From: SZUA-36 sp963704855 | GTDB taxonomy: Bacteria; Pseudomonadota; Gammaproteobacteria; Xanthomonadales; SZUA-36 | Direction of reading: 5' to 3' | DNA: 64,000 nucleotides | Assembly (NCBI GenBank): GCA_963704855.1 | Contig: CAVPHY010000010.1 | Location: forward strand, 146,307-210,306 | Program-made: the position numbers and the translations under genes | Part shown: positions 17,350-25,425 of the stretch, piece by piece | Layout of the letters: the number at the start of each line of letters is the position of its first letter | Numbering within the stretch: the stretch's first letter is position 1 | Notes under the pieces: model-generated | Told to the model about the DNA's origin: nothing | Database searches by the model: none | What the model saw: the letters and a program-made list of their open reading frames with translations, nothing else

Positions 17350-18312
17350 CTATGGGGTTTCAGTCTCCATCGGGTTGTTAAGTTCGGTGGTCCATTCCTG
17401 CAGTGACCCCATGTAGACGGCGACGTTGGTAAAGCCGAGCCGGTTGAGGATGAATGCATCGGAGGAAGCGGCGATACCCCCACCACAATACGTGATGGTC
17501 CGGTTGTTAAGGTCGTTGCCAAACATTGCGGACAGTTCGTCGATTGGCCGATAGTGGCCAGATTCGGTAAGCAGCGATGACGAGGGCACGTTCGAAGCGC
17601 CGGGAATGTGTCCGGGCCAGTCATAAAGGACCATCTCACCCCTGTAATGGGATTCGGGCATCGCATCGACCAGCTGAATCTTATCGTCGTTGATGGACGC
17701 AAACACCTCGTCCCGGTAAGCGATCAACTCCGGCCGGATGTTGACTGAAAGCTGTTGTGCTGGCCGGCTGACCGCTTCGGTTGAAAGCGGTTGTTCGTTA
17801 GCGGTCCAGGCATTTAAGCCCCCATCGAGCAAAGCGGCGCGGTCGAATCCGATCCAACGCAGCATCCACCAGACCCGGGCCGCCCAGCCTGAACCGCTGT
17901 TGTCATATAACACGACCCTGGAGTTGTCACCCACACCCAGCTCGGCCATCGCGGCACTGAATTGTTCCGCGGACGGCATGGTGAACTGGAATGGACTGCT
18001 GGTATCGGAAAGCGCGGTTACCAGGTCTGCAAACCCGGCGGAAGGAATATGACCGGCTTCATATCCGGGCCGCCCGCTTAGAGACCTGAATCCGCCGTTC
18101 TCGTCCATCTCCACCTTGACGGTACAGTCGAGCACCACCAGGTCCGGATCATCGAGGTGCAAAGCCAGCCACTCGGCGGTCACCAGTGTCCCAAGCTTGG
18201 CGTCAACACCGACCATGTCTCCGGATTGAGCTTGCGATATCGTGCTGAAGCTCACAAAGAGCAATAAAAACATCAGGATAAAGTGTTTTTTCATGATAAA
18301 TAAGAATCGCAT
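17350..18312 (-). CDS. Exported thiosulfate/3-mercaptopyruvate sulfurtransferase
   Basis: This 320-residue protein has a signal peptide (basic start, hydrophobic core, cleavage after ISQAQS) and two rhodanese domains. The N-terminal inactive domain contains GRPGYEAGHIPSAGF. The C-terminal domain has GHIPGASNVPSSSLL and the active-site loop YCGGGIAAS, whose Cys forms the persulfide. Rhodaneses move sulfane sulfur to cyanide, thiols or proteins; location here is periplasmic. ATG 18312 is preceded by GGGAGGG. It lies downstream of groEL on the same strand, separated by the groEL terminator, and is flanked on its other side by a degenerate copy of the groEL tail. The donor substrate is unknown. 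Confidence 0.88.
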   Translation of the reverse strand: MRFLFIMKKHFILMFLLLFVSFSTISQAQSGDMVGVDAKLGTLVTAEWLALHLDDPDLVVLDCTVKVEMDENGGFRSLSGRPGYEAGHIPSAGFADLVTALSDTSSPFQFTMPSAEQFSAAMAELGVGDNSRVVLYDNSGSGWAARVWWMLRWIGFDRAALLDGGLNAWTANEQPLSTEAVSRPAQQLSVNIRPELIAYRDEVFASINDDKIQLVDAMPESHYRGEMVLYDWPGHIPGASNVPSSSLLTESGHYRPIDELSAMFGNDLNNRTITYCGGGIAASSDAFILNRLGFTNVAVYMGSLQEWTTELNNPMETETP

Positions 18313-18447
18313 AATCCCTCCCGGATTCGGTCTGTCAAATGAATGGCGGGCATTACGAAGCCATCAACCCTGCCCAGGTTAAAGTATATGTTGCCCAGCC
18401 GTTCACGGCGTGTGCGGTAAGTCATCCGTTGAGAGAAGTGAGGTTCC

Positions 18448-18477
18448 AAAAAAAAACCCCACCGGTTGGCGGGGTTT
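18448..18477 (-). terminator. groEL rho-independent terminator
   Basis: AAACCCC (18454-18460) pairs with GGGGTTT (18471-18477), extended inward by CC/GG around a GGTT-like loop. On the minus strand the stem is followed directly by a run of nine T (the A run at 18448-18456). It sits about 30 bases after the groEL stop. Confidence 0.88.
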
Positions 18478-18505
18478 CTTGTTCACACGGGTTGAAACTA
18501 CATGA

Positions 18506-20158
18506 TTACATCATGCCGCCCATACCACCCATACCGCCCATACCGCCGCCCATGCCGCCACCCATATCAGGTGCGTCGTCCTTGGGTGCATCAGCAACCA
18601 TGGCTTCGGTGGTGATCATCAGACCGGCAATGGAGGCCGCATTCTGCAGTGCAGAACGGGTCACCTTGGTCGGGTCCAGGATACCGGCCTCGATCATATC
18701 TGTATACTCACCGGTTGCTGCATTGTAACCATAGTTGCCTTTACCCAGTTTTACGTTGTTCAGTACAACGGAGCCTTCGGCGCCGGCGTTGTGGACGATC
18801 TGGCGTAATGGCTCTTCCATGGCCCGGCAGGCGATGGTGATACCCACGTTCTGATCTTCGTTGTCACCGCGCAAGTCTTTGAGTGACTCCAGTGCGCGAA
18901 CCAGGGCAACACCGCCGCCCGGTACGACACCTTCTTCAACCGCTGCACGGGTGGCGTGCAGGGCATCTTCAACGCGGGCTTTCTTTTCTTTCATTTCGAC
19001 TTCGGTTGCTGCACCCACCTTGATAACCGCAACACCGCCGGCCAGCTTGGCAACGCGTTCCTGCAGCTTTTCACGATCATAGTCGGAAGTGGCTTCCTCG
19101 ATCTGGGCACGCACCTGGTTGACACGGCTGGAAATCGCTTCACTGCTGCCAGCGCCGTCAATGATTGTCGTGTTTTCCTTGGTGATCTGGATTTTCTTGG
19201 CAGAGCCCAGTTCCTGAAGCGTGGCTTTTTCGAGTGAAAGACCAACTTCTTCTGCGATTACGGTTGCACCGGTCAGCACGGCGATGTCTTCCAGCATGGC
19301 TTTACGGCGGTCGCCGAAGCCAGGAGCCTTGACGGCACAAACCTTGACGATACCGCGGATGGAGTTAACCACCAGCGTAGCCAGGGCTTCGCCTTCGACA
19401 TCTTCAGCGACGATCAGCAACGGGTTGCCGGACTTGGCGACGGCTTCGAGCACCGGCAGCAGGTCACGGACATTGCTGATTTTCTTGTCATGCAGCAGGA
19501 TGTAGGGGTTTTCCAGTTCAACGCTCATGGTCGACTGGTCATTGATGAAGTAAGGTGACAGGTAACCACGGTCAAACTGCATACCTTCAACCACGTCCAG
19601 TTCATTGGACAGGCCGGACGCGTCTTCAACGGTGATAACGCCTTCTTTGCCAACCTTGTTCATGGCTTCTGCAATCAACTCACCGATTTCAGTATCGGAG
19701 TTGGCAGAAATAGAGCCAACCTGGGCGATTGCCTTGTTGTCGGTACAGGGTGTTGAAAGGTCGTGCAGTTTTAAAACTGCAGCAGCAACGGCCTTATCCA
19801 GACCGCGCTTCAGATCCATCGGGTTCATACCGGCTGCAACAGCTTTCAAACCCTCACGCAACATGGCCTGGGCCAGTACGGTTGCAGTGGTGGTGCCGTC
19901 ACCGGCGACGTCAGAGGTCTTGGAAGCAACTTCCTTGACCATCTGCGCACCCATGTTTTCAAACTTGTTTTCCAGCTCGATTTCTTTAGCCACGGAAACA
20001 CCATCTTTGGTGACGGTCGGAGAACCAAAGCTTTTTTCCAGCACCACATTACGACCTTTGGGGCCCAGTGTTATCTTGACCGCATCGGCCAGAACGTTAA
20101 CACCGCGCATCATCTTGCTGCGGGCGTCTTCGCCAAAACGTACATCTTTTGCACTCAT
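18506..20158 (-). CDS. groEL: Chaperonin GroEL (60 kDa)
   Basis: This 550-residue Hsp60 has the family-defining start MSAKDVRFGEDARSKM, the ATP-binding GPKGRNVVLEKSFG and DGVSVAKEIEL, the DGTTTATVLAQAM stretch, and a C-terminal Gly-Gly-Met repeat tail. It forms the 14-mer chamber that folds proteins with GroES in the cytosol. It lies 40 bases after groES, shares its heat-shock promoter, and ends in a strong terminator. Full length and intact. A degenerate copy of its last codons and terminator lies 1.2 kb further downstream. Confidence 0.98.
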   Translation of the reverse strand: MSAKDVRFGEDARSKMMRGVNVLADAVKITLGPKGRNVVLEKSFGSPTVTKDGVSVAKEIELENKFENMGAQMVKEVASKTSDVAGDGTTTATVLAQAMLREGLKAVAAGMNPMDLKRGLDKAVAAAVLKLHDLSTPCTDNKAIAQVGSISANSDTEIGELIAEAMNKVGKEGVITVEDASGLSNELDVVEGMQFDRGYLSPYFINDQSTMSVELENPYILLHDKKISNVRDLLPVLEAVAKSGNPLLIVAEDVEGEALATLVVNSIRGIVKVCAVKAPGFGDRRKAMLEDIAVLTGATVIAEEVGLSLEKATLQELGSAKKIQITKENTTIIDGAGSSEAISSRVNQVRAQIEEATSDYDREKLQERVAKLAGGVAVIKVGAATEVEMKEKKARVEDALHATRAAVEEGVVPGGGVALVRALESLKDLRGDNEDQNVGITIACRAMEEPLRQIVHNAGAEGSVVLNNVKLGKGNYGYNAATGEYTDMIEAGILDPTKVTRSALQNAASIAGLMITTEAMVADAPKDDAPDMGGGMGGGMGGMGGMGGMM

Positions 20159-20198
20159 TGTCTATTCCTCAATTCGTTCAATAACTTGAAAGCGGTTA

Positions 20199-20489
20199 TT
20201 ACTTTTCGATAACCGCCATAATGTCTTCTTCGCGCATGACGAGCAGTTCTTCGCCATCCACCTTTACTTCTGTTCCCGCATATTTGCCGAACAGGACGGT
20301 ATCGCCAACGCTGATATCCAGCGCGCGTTTGTCGCCGTTTTCGAGAATCTTGCCATTACCTACCGCAAGCACCTGGCCGCGGACCGGTTTTTCTGTAGCT
20401 GAGTCAGGAATAACGATGCCGCCAGAGGACATACGTTCTTCTTCCATACGTTTCACAATCACACGATCATGTAGAGGACGGAGTTTCAT
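20199..20489 (-). CDS. groES: Co-chaperonin GroES (10 kDa)
   Basis: This 96-residue Hsp10 begins MKLRPLHDRVIVKRMEEE. It has the mobile-loop region (ERMSSGGIVIPDSATEKP), which binds the GroEL apical domain, and the GEELLVMREEDIMAVIE end. Standard length. It is the first gene of the groESL operon, with a sigma-32-like promoter about 120-150 bases upstream. Confidence 0.98.
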   Translation of the reverse strand: MKLRPLHDRVIVKRMEEERMSSGGIVIPDSATEKPVRGQVLAVGNGKILENGDKRALDISVGDTVLFGKYAGTEVKVDGEELLVMREEDIMAVIEK

Positions 20490-20610
20490 CGGAATTTCTC
20501 CCTAAATTTAAGTCAATTAATTGAACATTAAACCGCAACGGTCAAACCGTTACGGACTGTTTGTTACCTGTGGACCCATCAAGACTTGTAGTCCGCAGCC
20601 TGCCAGCAGA

Positions 20611-20640
20611 GTTGGGGATATGACGGGTTCTTTTCAAGGG
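20611..20640 (-). promoter_or_regulatory. Sigma-32 (RpoH) type promoter of groESL
   Basis: Reading the minus strand, CCCTTGAAAA is followed after 13 bases by CCCCAACT. The heat-shock consensus is CTTGAAA, 11-15 bases, CCCCATnT, so the -35 is perfect and the -10 deviates by one or two bases. It lies 122-151 bases before the groES ATG, as expected for the groESL operon. No CIRCE inverted repeat (HrcA operator) was seen in this gap. Confidence 0.8.
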
Positions 20641-20713
20641 GATCGGGATTTGTTTTTTTTCCGCTGAAAAAAAATCAGCTTCAATAAAGTGCGCAGAAGT
20701 GGGAAAGCTGACC

Positions 20714-21064
20714 TTATTCGCGTGCCTGGGCGCAACTGATACAAAGCCTGACGGCAGGGTTTGCCGCAAGCCGCCCCGGGCTGATGAGTTCCCCACACTC
20801 GAAGCAATCTCCGAAGTCACCGCCCTCGATTCGTTTGAGCGCCGCCTCGATCTCCAACAAATACTGCCGCCGCCGGCGACCGGTCTCCACCGACATGGCC
20901 TGTGCCTGCATGGCATCCATGCGTGATAAGCGGCCGACCCGGGCCTGGTCAAGCTCGACAATATCTTCAGCGTGCTGGCCGGTTTCTCCTGCCTGGAGCA
21001 GCTCCTGTTTCTGTTTCTCCAGTTTTATCCGGAAGCGTTGCAAATCCTGTTGTGACAGGTTCAT
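20714..21064 (-). CDS. TraR/DksA family zinc-finger protein
   Basis: This 116-residue protein has a basic, coiled-coil-prone N-terminal half. The C-terminal zinc finger has CFECGE near residues 87-92 and CISC near 108-111, giving a C4 DksA-type finger. DksA proteins enter the RNA polymerase secondary channel with ppGpp. This protein is shorter than E. coli DksA (151), and I do not see the paired Asp tip in its usual DxxDxA form, so it may be a DksA-like paralog rather than the main DksA. It lies upstream of groESL on the same strand. The minus-strand gap holds an odd AT hairpin (T8 and A8 runs around 20653-20674) that may end its transcript. Confidence 0.82.
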   Translation of the reverse strand: MNLSQQDLQRFRIKLEKQKQELLQAGETGQHAEDIVELDQARVGRLSRMDAMQAQAMSVETGRRRRQYLLEIEAALKRIEGGDFGDCFECGELISPGRLAANPAVRLCISCAQARE

Positions 21065-21157
21065 CGGGCATCCTGGTCGGGCTCGGCTGGTTATATTTCA
21101 AATTCATTTTAGCAAAGTCTGTAACCATTTCTCCCCGCTTGCGTTTATTCTGATGAG

Positions 21158-21646
21158 ATGAGTAAACAATACCGCCAATGGGTAAGGGACTATCAGGATC
21201 AGGCCTGGACGGTGGCGCGTTACATTCTGAAAGACGCCCAGGAGGCCGAGGATGCCACCCAGGAAGCGTTTGTAAAGCTCTGGGACAACCGCGACAACGT
21301 GGATCCCGAACGCGTCAAGGCATGGTTGATGAAAGTAACCCGCAATGGTTGTCTCGATCGCCTCAGACGCCGGCGGCATAACGTGGAGTTTGATGAAAGC
21401 TATATGACCGGGGATGTCAGCGGACCCATGCAGGGTGCTGAGGCCACTGAGACCAACGCCTGGCTGAAGCGGGCCATAGCAGGACTGAAAGAGCCCTATC
21501 GCTCCCTGGTCGTTCTGCGGGATGTCAATCAGCACAGCTACGAGGAAGTAGCAGGAATGCTGGAATTGAATTTGGCGCAGGTAAAAACCTACCTGCACCG
21601 TGCGAGAAAGCAGTTGCGGGAGCAACTGGCCGAGGTAAAGCCATGA
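21158..21646 (+). CDS. ECF-type RNA polymerase sigma factor (second system)
   Basis: This 162-residue sigma factor has region 2 near residues 10-75 (KDAQEAEDATQEAFVKLWDN) and region 4 near 105-155 (YRSLVVLRDVNQHSYEEVAGMLELNLAQVKTYLHRARKQL, quoted only to place the helix-turn-helix). Confidence 0.9.
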   Translation: MSKQYRQWVRDYQDQAWTVARYILKDAQEAEDATQEAFVKLWDNRDNVDPERVKAWLMKVTRNGCLDRLRRRRHNVEFDESYMTGDVSGPMQGAEATETNAWLKRAIAGLKEPYRSLVVLRDVNQHSYEEVAGMLELNLAQVKTYLHRARKQLREQLAEVKP

Positions 21647-22161
21647 ATGAATATGATGAAAAATGGGAAGACCTGATCAATGCGCTGATAGATGGTGAGT
21701 TGAGCCCGGGCGATGCGGAACTGCTAAAAGCGCAGGCATCGGATGATCGCGAACTGGCGCGCGCCATCATAGAGGCTTATCAACTGCAACAGGCAATGGA
21801 TACGATACATGTAGAGCCAGCACCGGCCAGTCTCAGAAAACGGCTGCGTGCGATACCGCGGACACACCGTACCGTACCGTTGTTCAGTTTTTTACAGCCG
21901 CGCTGGGCGATGGCGCTTGCGGCCATACCGCTGGTGGTAATTGCCCTCAGCCTGATGCGTCCCGATACACCGTCAGCCGATGAAATCGCCCAGGCCCGCC
22001 AGGAACTGGCAATAGCCTTCGCCTATCTGGATAAGGCCGGTGTAATAACCGGTCGCCAAATTGAAGCAACCGTTACACATACGATGGCAGATGCAGTGAC
22101 CGACTCGGTCAGCAAGGCCATCAAATCACAGAAATTTGACTCCGAGGAGAAAGAAGCATGA
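21643..22161 (+). CDS. Putative anti-sigma factor, single-pass membrane protein
   Basis: This 172-residue protein has a cytoplasmic N-terminal portion (residues 1-80) containing LINALIDGELSPGDAELL, the helix pattern typical of anti-sigma domains that sequester ECF factors. One transmembrane helix follows (about 88-104, MALAAIPLVVIALSLM), then a helical periplasmic tail. No zinc HxxxCxxC motif is present. It overlaps the sigma gene by four bases (ATGA), and its own stop overlaps the start of the first DUF4252 gene in the same way, so sigma, anti-sigma and DUF4252 are translationally coupled. Assignment rests mainly on this arrangement. Confidence 0.75.
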   Translation: MNEYDEKWEDLINALIDGELSPGDAELLKAQASDDRELARAIIEAYQLQQAMDTIHVEPAPASLRKRLRAIPRTHRTVPLFSFLQPRWAMALAAIPLVVIALSLMRPDTPSADEIAQARQELAIAFAYLDKAGVITGRQIEATVTHTMADAVTDSVSKAIKSQKFDSEEKEA

Positions 22162-22700
22162 AACGTTTATTTATGAATAAGTTTGTTATTGGATTACTTT
22201 GCACATTGTTTGCACTACCTGTCCTGGCCCAGGAGGACGAACTCAAAGGCCTGGCGGGTTACGTTGACTTTGGTGATCTGTCAGCCACTTATGGCGAGCC
22301 GAAAATCACCATCAACCTGGGTGGAACCATGCTCAACTTTGTCAGCATGATGAGCGAGTCAGAGAGTCCGGAAACATCGGAACTCATTTCCAAGCTCAAG
22401 GGCATCCGGGTGCAGATCTATTCAATGGATCAAAACGCTGATGCCGCCAGGGCACAGTTTGGCAAGACCAAGAGCAGTCTCAAGTCATCGGGATGGGAGC
22501 CGATCGTCCAGGTCAATGAAGACAACGAGCAGGTCCTGGTTTTTATGAAGGAGAAAGGCGGCAATATGGAAGGCATGACCGTTATGGTCGTCGATGATGA
22601 AGAGGCCGTATTTGTGAATGTCATCGGTCAGCTGAACCCGACTGAACTTGCCAGGGTGATGGAAAGGTTTGATGTGAATGTAGATCTGGGTATGGACTGA
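22158..22700 (+). CDS. DUF4252 family exported protein (first of two)
   Basis: This 180-residue protein has a signal peptide ending around VLAQ (residue 25). The mature part matches DUF4252, with KLKGIRVQIYSMD followed by MTVMVVDDEEAVFVNVIGQLNP. Members are typically encoded with ECF sigma/anti-sigma pairs in Bacteroidota and Gammaproteobacteria; their role is not known, and a sensing or effector function in the envelope is a guess from that linkage. It is coupled to the anti-sigma gene by an ATGA overlap. The next gene is a paralog, so this operon carries a tandem duplication. Confidence 0.82.
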   Translation: MKRLFMNKFVIGLLCTLFALPVLAQEDELKGLAGYVDFGDLSATYGEPKITINLGGTMLNFVSMMSESESPETSELISKLKGIRVQIYSMDQNADAARAQFGKTKSSLKSSGWEPIVQVNEDNEQVLVFMKEKGGNMEGMTVMVVDDEEAVFVNVIGQLNPTELARVMERFDVNVDLGMD

Positions 22701-22704
22701 GTTG

Positions 22705-23265
22705 ATGAGGAACCTGGAAAACAACTACGGCATAGCGCTCGTACTGGTACTGGCTTTGACAGCATTCGGGCTTTCCTCCTGCGGGATTACAGCACCGCGG
22801 GGTAACGAGGGCTATGCCAACCTGGATTCACCGGGTGTGAGCGAAACCGACCGTACGCTGTCACTTTCGCTGGGCAGGACGACGCTGCGTTTTGCCGCCC
22901 GGTTCCTCGACGATGATCCGGAAACACAGGCATTGCTCAGGAGCCTGGATGGTGTGCGTATCCGCATCTACGAAGTGAATGGTGACACCGGCCGTATCGA
23001 TCAGAACTTTGAGCGGATGGGCCGCAAGCTGGGCAATGACGGCTGGGATCCCGTGATGCTGGTGAGTGAGGATGGCGAACTCGTGCAGATGTTTTCCAAG
23101 TCATCTGACAGCGGGATGCAGGGGCTGACCATCATTTCGGCTGATGATGAGGAAGTCGTGGTTATCAATGTGATGGGGGATATCGCTCCCGAGTATTTCG
23201 GTGACGTGATGGTCGCGCTGGATGTCGATGATGCGCCGGACGTACAGATTGCCGTTGTAAATTAA
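22705..23265 (+). CDS. DUF4252 family lipoprotein (second of two)
   Basis: This 186-residue paralog of the preceding gene shares the pattern LDGVRIRIYEV and LTIISADDEEVVVINVMGDIAP. Its N-terminus is a lipoprotein signal with an LSSC lipobox near residue 27, so it would be membrane-anchored while its neighbour appears soluble and periplasmic. ATG 22705 is chosen; a TTG at 22702 is in frame. Only four bases separate it from the upstream stop. Probable last gene of the ECF operon. Confidence 0.82.
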   Translation: MRNLENNYGIALVLVLALTAFGLSSCGITAPRGNEGYANLDSPGVSETDRTLSLSLGRTTLRFAARFLDDDPETQALLRSLDGVRIRIYEVNGDTGRIDQNFERMGRKLGNDGWDPVMLVSEDGELVQMFSKSSDSGMQGLTIISADDEEVVVINVMGDIAPEYFGDVMVALDVDDAPDVQIAVVN

Positions 23266-23328
23266 TTCTCTCAAAGTCATCGCCGTTGGCTGCTATTATC
23301 CGCTTGTGCCAATAAGCGGATAATCCAG

Positions 23329-23751
23329 ATGCGAATTTTGCTGTGTGTATTGATGTTAGTTGCCTGTGCGGCCTGCGCTTCAGGCGAGCCCCGTGTGGAG
23401 TTGGGCGGTAAGACCTTCCGTGTTGAAGTTGCAGACACGAGTGAAAAACAGGCCCTGGGGCTGATGTTCAGGGACAGCATGGCGGCTGACGAGGGGATGA
23501 TTTTTATCTTTCCGGGTGAGGCGCCGCGCAGCTTCTGGATGAAAAACACCCGCATTCCACTGGATATCATGTATTTCGATAAGGACTTTAAACTGGTTAG
23601 CATCTCCGCGGACACACCACCCTGCAAGGTCAGCCGTTGTCCCTCCTACCCGAGCAAGGCGCCGGCCAAATATGTATTGGAGCTGAATGCCGGTACTGCC
23701 GCGACGCTGGGGATCGGGATTGGCGACCGCTTGACGCTAAATCTGAATTAA
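23329..23751 (+). CDS. DUF192 family lipoprotein
   Basis: This 140-residue protein has a short signal ending in CAAC, probably a lipobox. The DUF192 core follows: VEVADTSEKQALGLMFRDSM, EGMIFIFPGEAPRSFWMKNTRIPLDIMYFD (in part), and YVLELNAGTAATLGIGIGD. DUF192 domains form a compact beta fold; function is unknown, though they are often exported in marine bacteria. It starts 63 bases after the DUF4252 genes and may be independently transcribed. Cys residues near PPCKVSRCPSYPS may form a disulfide. Confidence 0.88.
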   Translation: MRILLCVLMLVACAACASGEPRVELGGKTFRVEVADTSEKQALGLMFRDSMAADEGMIFIFPGEAPRSFWMKNTRIPLDIMYFDKDFKLVSISADTPPCKVSRCPSYPSKAPAKYVLELNAGTAATLGIGIGDRLTLNLN

Positions 23752-23778
23752 GCGTTTGGTACGACAGGTTTCTACGCG

Positions 23779-24528
23779 GTGAAAAAAGGTGCGAGCGGTA
23801 TCCTGATTGCACAGATCACGGACTGTCACCTGCCAGCGGATCCGCAGCAGGCTTACCGGGGCATCAACCCGCACAAGAACCTGCAAACCCTGCTAAAAAA
23901 AGTAAAAGTCATGAAACCTGACCTTTTACTGGCCACCGGTGACCTCAGCGAGGATGGTAGCCGGGCTTCCTACCGGGCGCTGCAAAAATATTTCAGACCG
24001 CTGGGTATTCCGGTCCTCGCATTACCAGGTAATCATGATGATGCCAGCCTGCTCGCGGAAACATTCCCGGGAAGCCCGCTCGATACCATCAGCGTTTCAA
24101 AGCATGGCGCCTGGCAAGTTATACGTCTGAACTCATGTCTGCCAGGCAAGCCGGAAGGCCGTCTCAGCGAAAACACGCTGGCGCATCTCGAAGCGTTTTT
24201 GAAGGGTCATGGACAAACTCCGCTACTCATTGCCCTGCACCATCATCCCATGGCCGTAGGCAGCCCCTGGATAGACAAGTACCCTCTGCTCAACGCGCAG
24301 GCATTGCTGCAACTGCTCGACCTCTACCCGGGTGTGAAAGCGGTGGTCTGGGGGCATATCCACCAGGTATTTGAAACCAGCAGGAATGGCATGCTGATGC
24401 TGGGTGGCCCATCAAGTGCGATCAATGCTTTGCCCGGCGGTCAAAAATTCACACCTGGTGCGATCGGCCCTGCCTGCCGTTGGCTGGAATTGAGAGCAGA
24501 TGAAACACTGATCAGCGGTATTGTTTAA
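23779..24528 (+). CDS. cpdA: 3',5'-cyclic-AMP phosphodiesterase-type metallophosphoesterase
   Basis: This 249-residue calcineurin-like phosphoesterase has the five metal-binding blocks in order: QITDCHL (Asp and His), ATGDLSEDGS, LPGNHDD, ALHHHPM and WGHIHQ. CpdA hydrolyses cAMP in gammaproteobacteria, and overall length and motif spacing fit that subfamily (class III PDE). The start is GTG 23779, 28 bases after the DUF192 stop, without a strong ribosome binding site; the protein's conserved ITD block begins 11 residues in, so little can be missing. Immediately downstream is copy 1 of the large structured repeat. Confidence 0.85.
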   Translation: MKKGASGILIAQITDCHLPADPQQAYRGINPHKNLQTLLKKVKVMKPDLLLATGDLSEDGSRASYRALQKYFRPLGIPVLALPGNHDDASLLAETFPGSPLDTISVSKHGAWQVIRLNSCLPGKPEGRLSENTLAHLEAFLKGHGQTPLLIALHHHPMAVGSPWIDKYPLLNAQALLQLLDLYPGVKAVVWGHIHQVFETSRNGMLMLGGPSSAINALPGGQKFTPGAIGPACRWLELRADETLISGIV

Positions 24529-24550
24529 GCAATTCTGGCTGTAAATTCCA

Positions 24551-25190
24551 GTAAGGTAATTCTCACCGATGTGTGGTTACCCTCCAGAAACAGATCGTGC
24601 TTAGGAAGTCGCGAAGGTGCAATGACACGGCAGACGGTTGTGGTCTGTGCTCACGGGCCAGCGGTCCCGGATCTCGATCCGGGACTACCCTCGCAGCCGG
24701 CCGGGATAGACCCGAATATTGCGTTCGCAATATTCGGGTCAACGGGACCGGCCTTACAGAACATCCTCGGCAATTGCTCCCGGCATGGCTCTACCTCCCA
24801 CATCCCTGTGGTCGTGTTCTGGGCGGCCTCGATCGGGCATCCCGCCCGATCGCCCCTAACCCGTCCGGCTACTCGGCGCTTCTAAGTTCGCAAAGACCAC
24901 TACCGTCCACCGTGTCTGAACCAAGGTGCACGGCTTTCAGCTGAGAAGCTCAATAGCCCGGGTGGGCTTTACTTCCCGTTTATCCGCCGAAGACGGGATT
25001 TCGCCAGGGGCGATTTTCATGGATGAAAATCGAGGGCTGACGGTACAGGAAGTACCGCCAGACCGGTCCCGATCAGGCGGAATCCGGGCTGAGGGTAGCC
25101 CGCAGGGCCGGATAAGCCCGGGAAGTAAAGCCCACCCGGGCTGTTGAGCGCACCGTCTGAATCGAAGCCTTCAATACGTAAAAAACGTTG
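24551..25190 (+). repeat. Structured dispersed repeat, copy 1 (about 640 bp)
   Basis: The stretch between cpdA and pspC aligns nearly end to end with 51238-51834 in the same orientation. It contains a series of inverted repeats: 24624-24646 with 24894-24916 (outer stem, three mismatches); 24665-24684 (8-bp stem, loop CTCG); 24709-24740 (perfect 14-bp stem, loop GTTC); 24830-24852 (9-bp stem); 24955-24978 with 25119-25142 (perfect 24-bp stem); 25011-25032; and 25041-25057 (CGGTAC/GTACCG). Relative to copy 2 it has 48 extra bases around 24767-24814. There is no convincing coding frame. It could be a structured RNA or a non-autonomous mobile element. Both copies sit between convergent genes. Confidence 0.85.
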
Positions 25191-25203
25191 CTGGAAATTA
25201 AAG

Positions 25204-25395
25204 CTAGTCAGATTGAGGCAGTAAAATCCAGAGGATAATGTAAACCAGGATACCCGGAAAAGCAGCGGAGAGGATCGAGGCCAGGACATATACAACACGC
25301 GTGCCGGTGACCGACCAGCCAAAATGCCGTGCAAGACCTGCGCAGACGCCGCCGATCATCGCGTTACGCTTATCCCGTGTAATTCCAGTGGCCAT
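25204..25395 (-). CDS. PspC domain protein
   Basis: This 63-residue protein matches a stand-alone PspC domain: the cytosolic stretch MIGGVCAGLARHFGW followed by a single transmembrane helix (VVYVLASILSAAFPGILVYIILWILLP region). Full-length PspC proteins regulate the phage-shock response through the PspA/PspB system. Stand-alone single-domain versions like this are common and of unclear role. No pspA, pspB or pspF is nearby. It is transcribed toward structured repeat copy 1. Confidence 0.85.
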   Translation of the reverse strand: MATGITRDKRNAMIGGVCAGLARHFGWSVTGTRVVYVLASILSAAFPGILVYIILWILLPQSD

Positions 25396-25425
25396 ATTTG
25401 TCCCCTGTTGTTGTGACCGGCCCTG

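Noticed and set aside
17280..17702. Minus-strand open frame ending in MGGMMQFM
   Set aside because: It overlaps the sulfurtransferase in another frame; only its last codons resemble GroEL, which is explained by the relic groEL tail.
18506..18560. Short tandem repeats (CATACC/GCCGCC) at the groEL end
   Set aside because: These encode the normal GGM tail of GroEL; not a CRISPR or microsatellite of interest.
20646..20676. Poly-T/poly-A hairpin downstream of the DksA-like gene as a regulatory RNA
   Set aside because: The AT-only pairing is weak and could be a simple terminator or upstream promoter DNA; no further support.
24571..24885. Open frame in repeat copy 1 whose translation resembles the frame 51299-51526 in copy 2
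   Set aside because: A one-base indel in the first hairpin loop puts the upstream parts in different frames, starts lack ribosome binding sites, and the similarity is explained by shared palindromic DNA.
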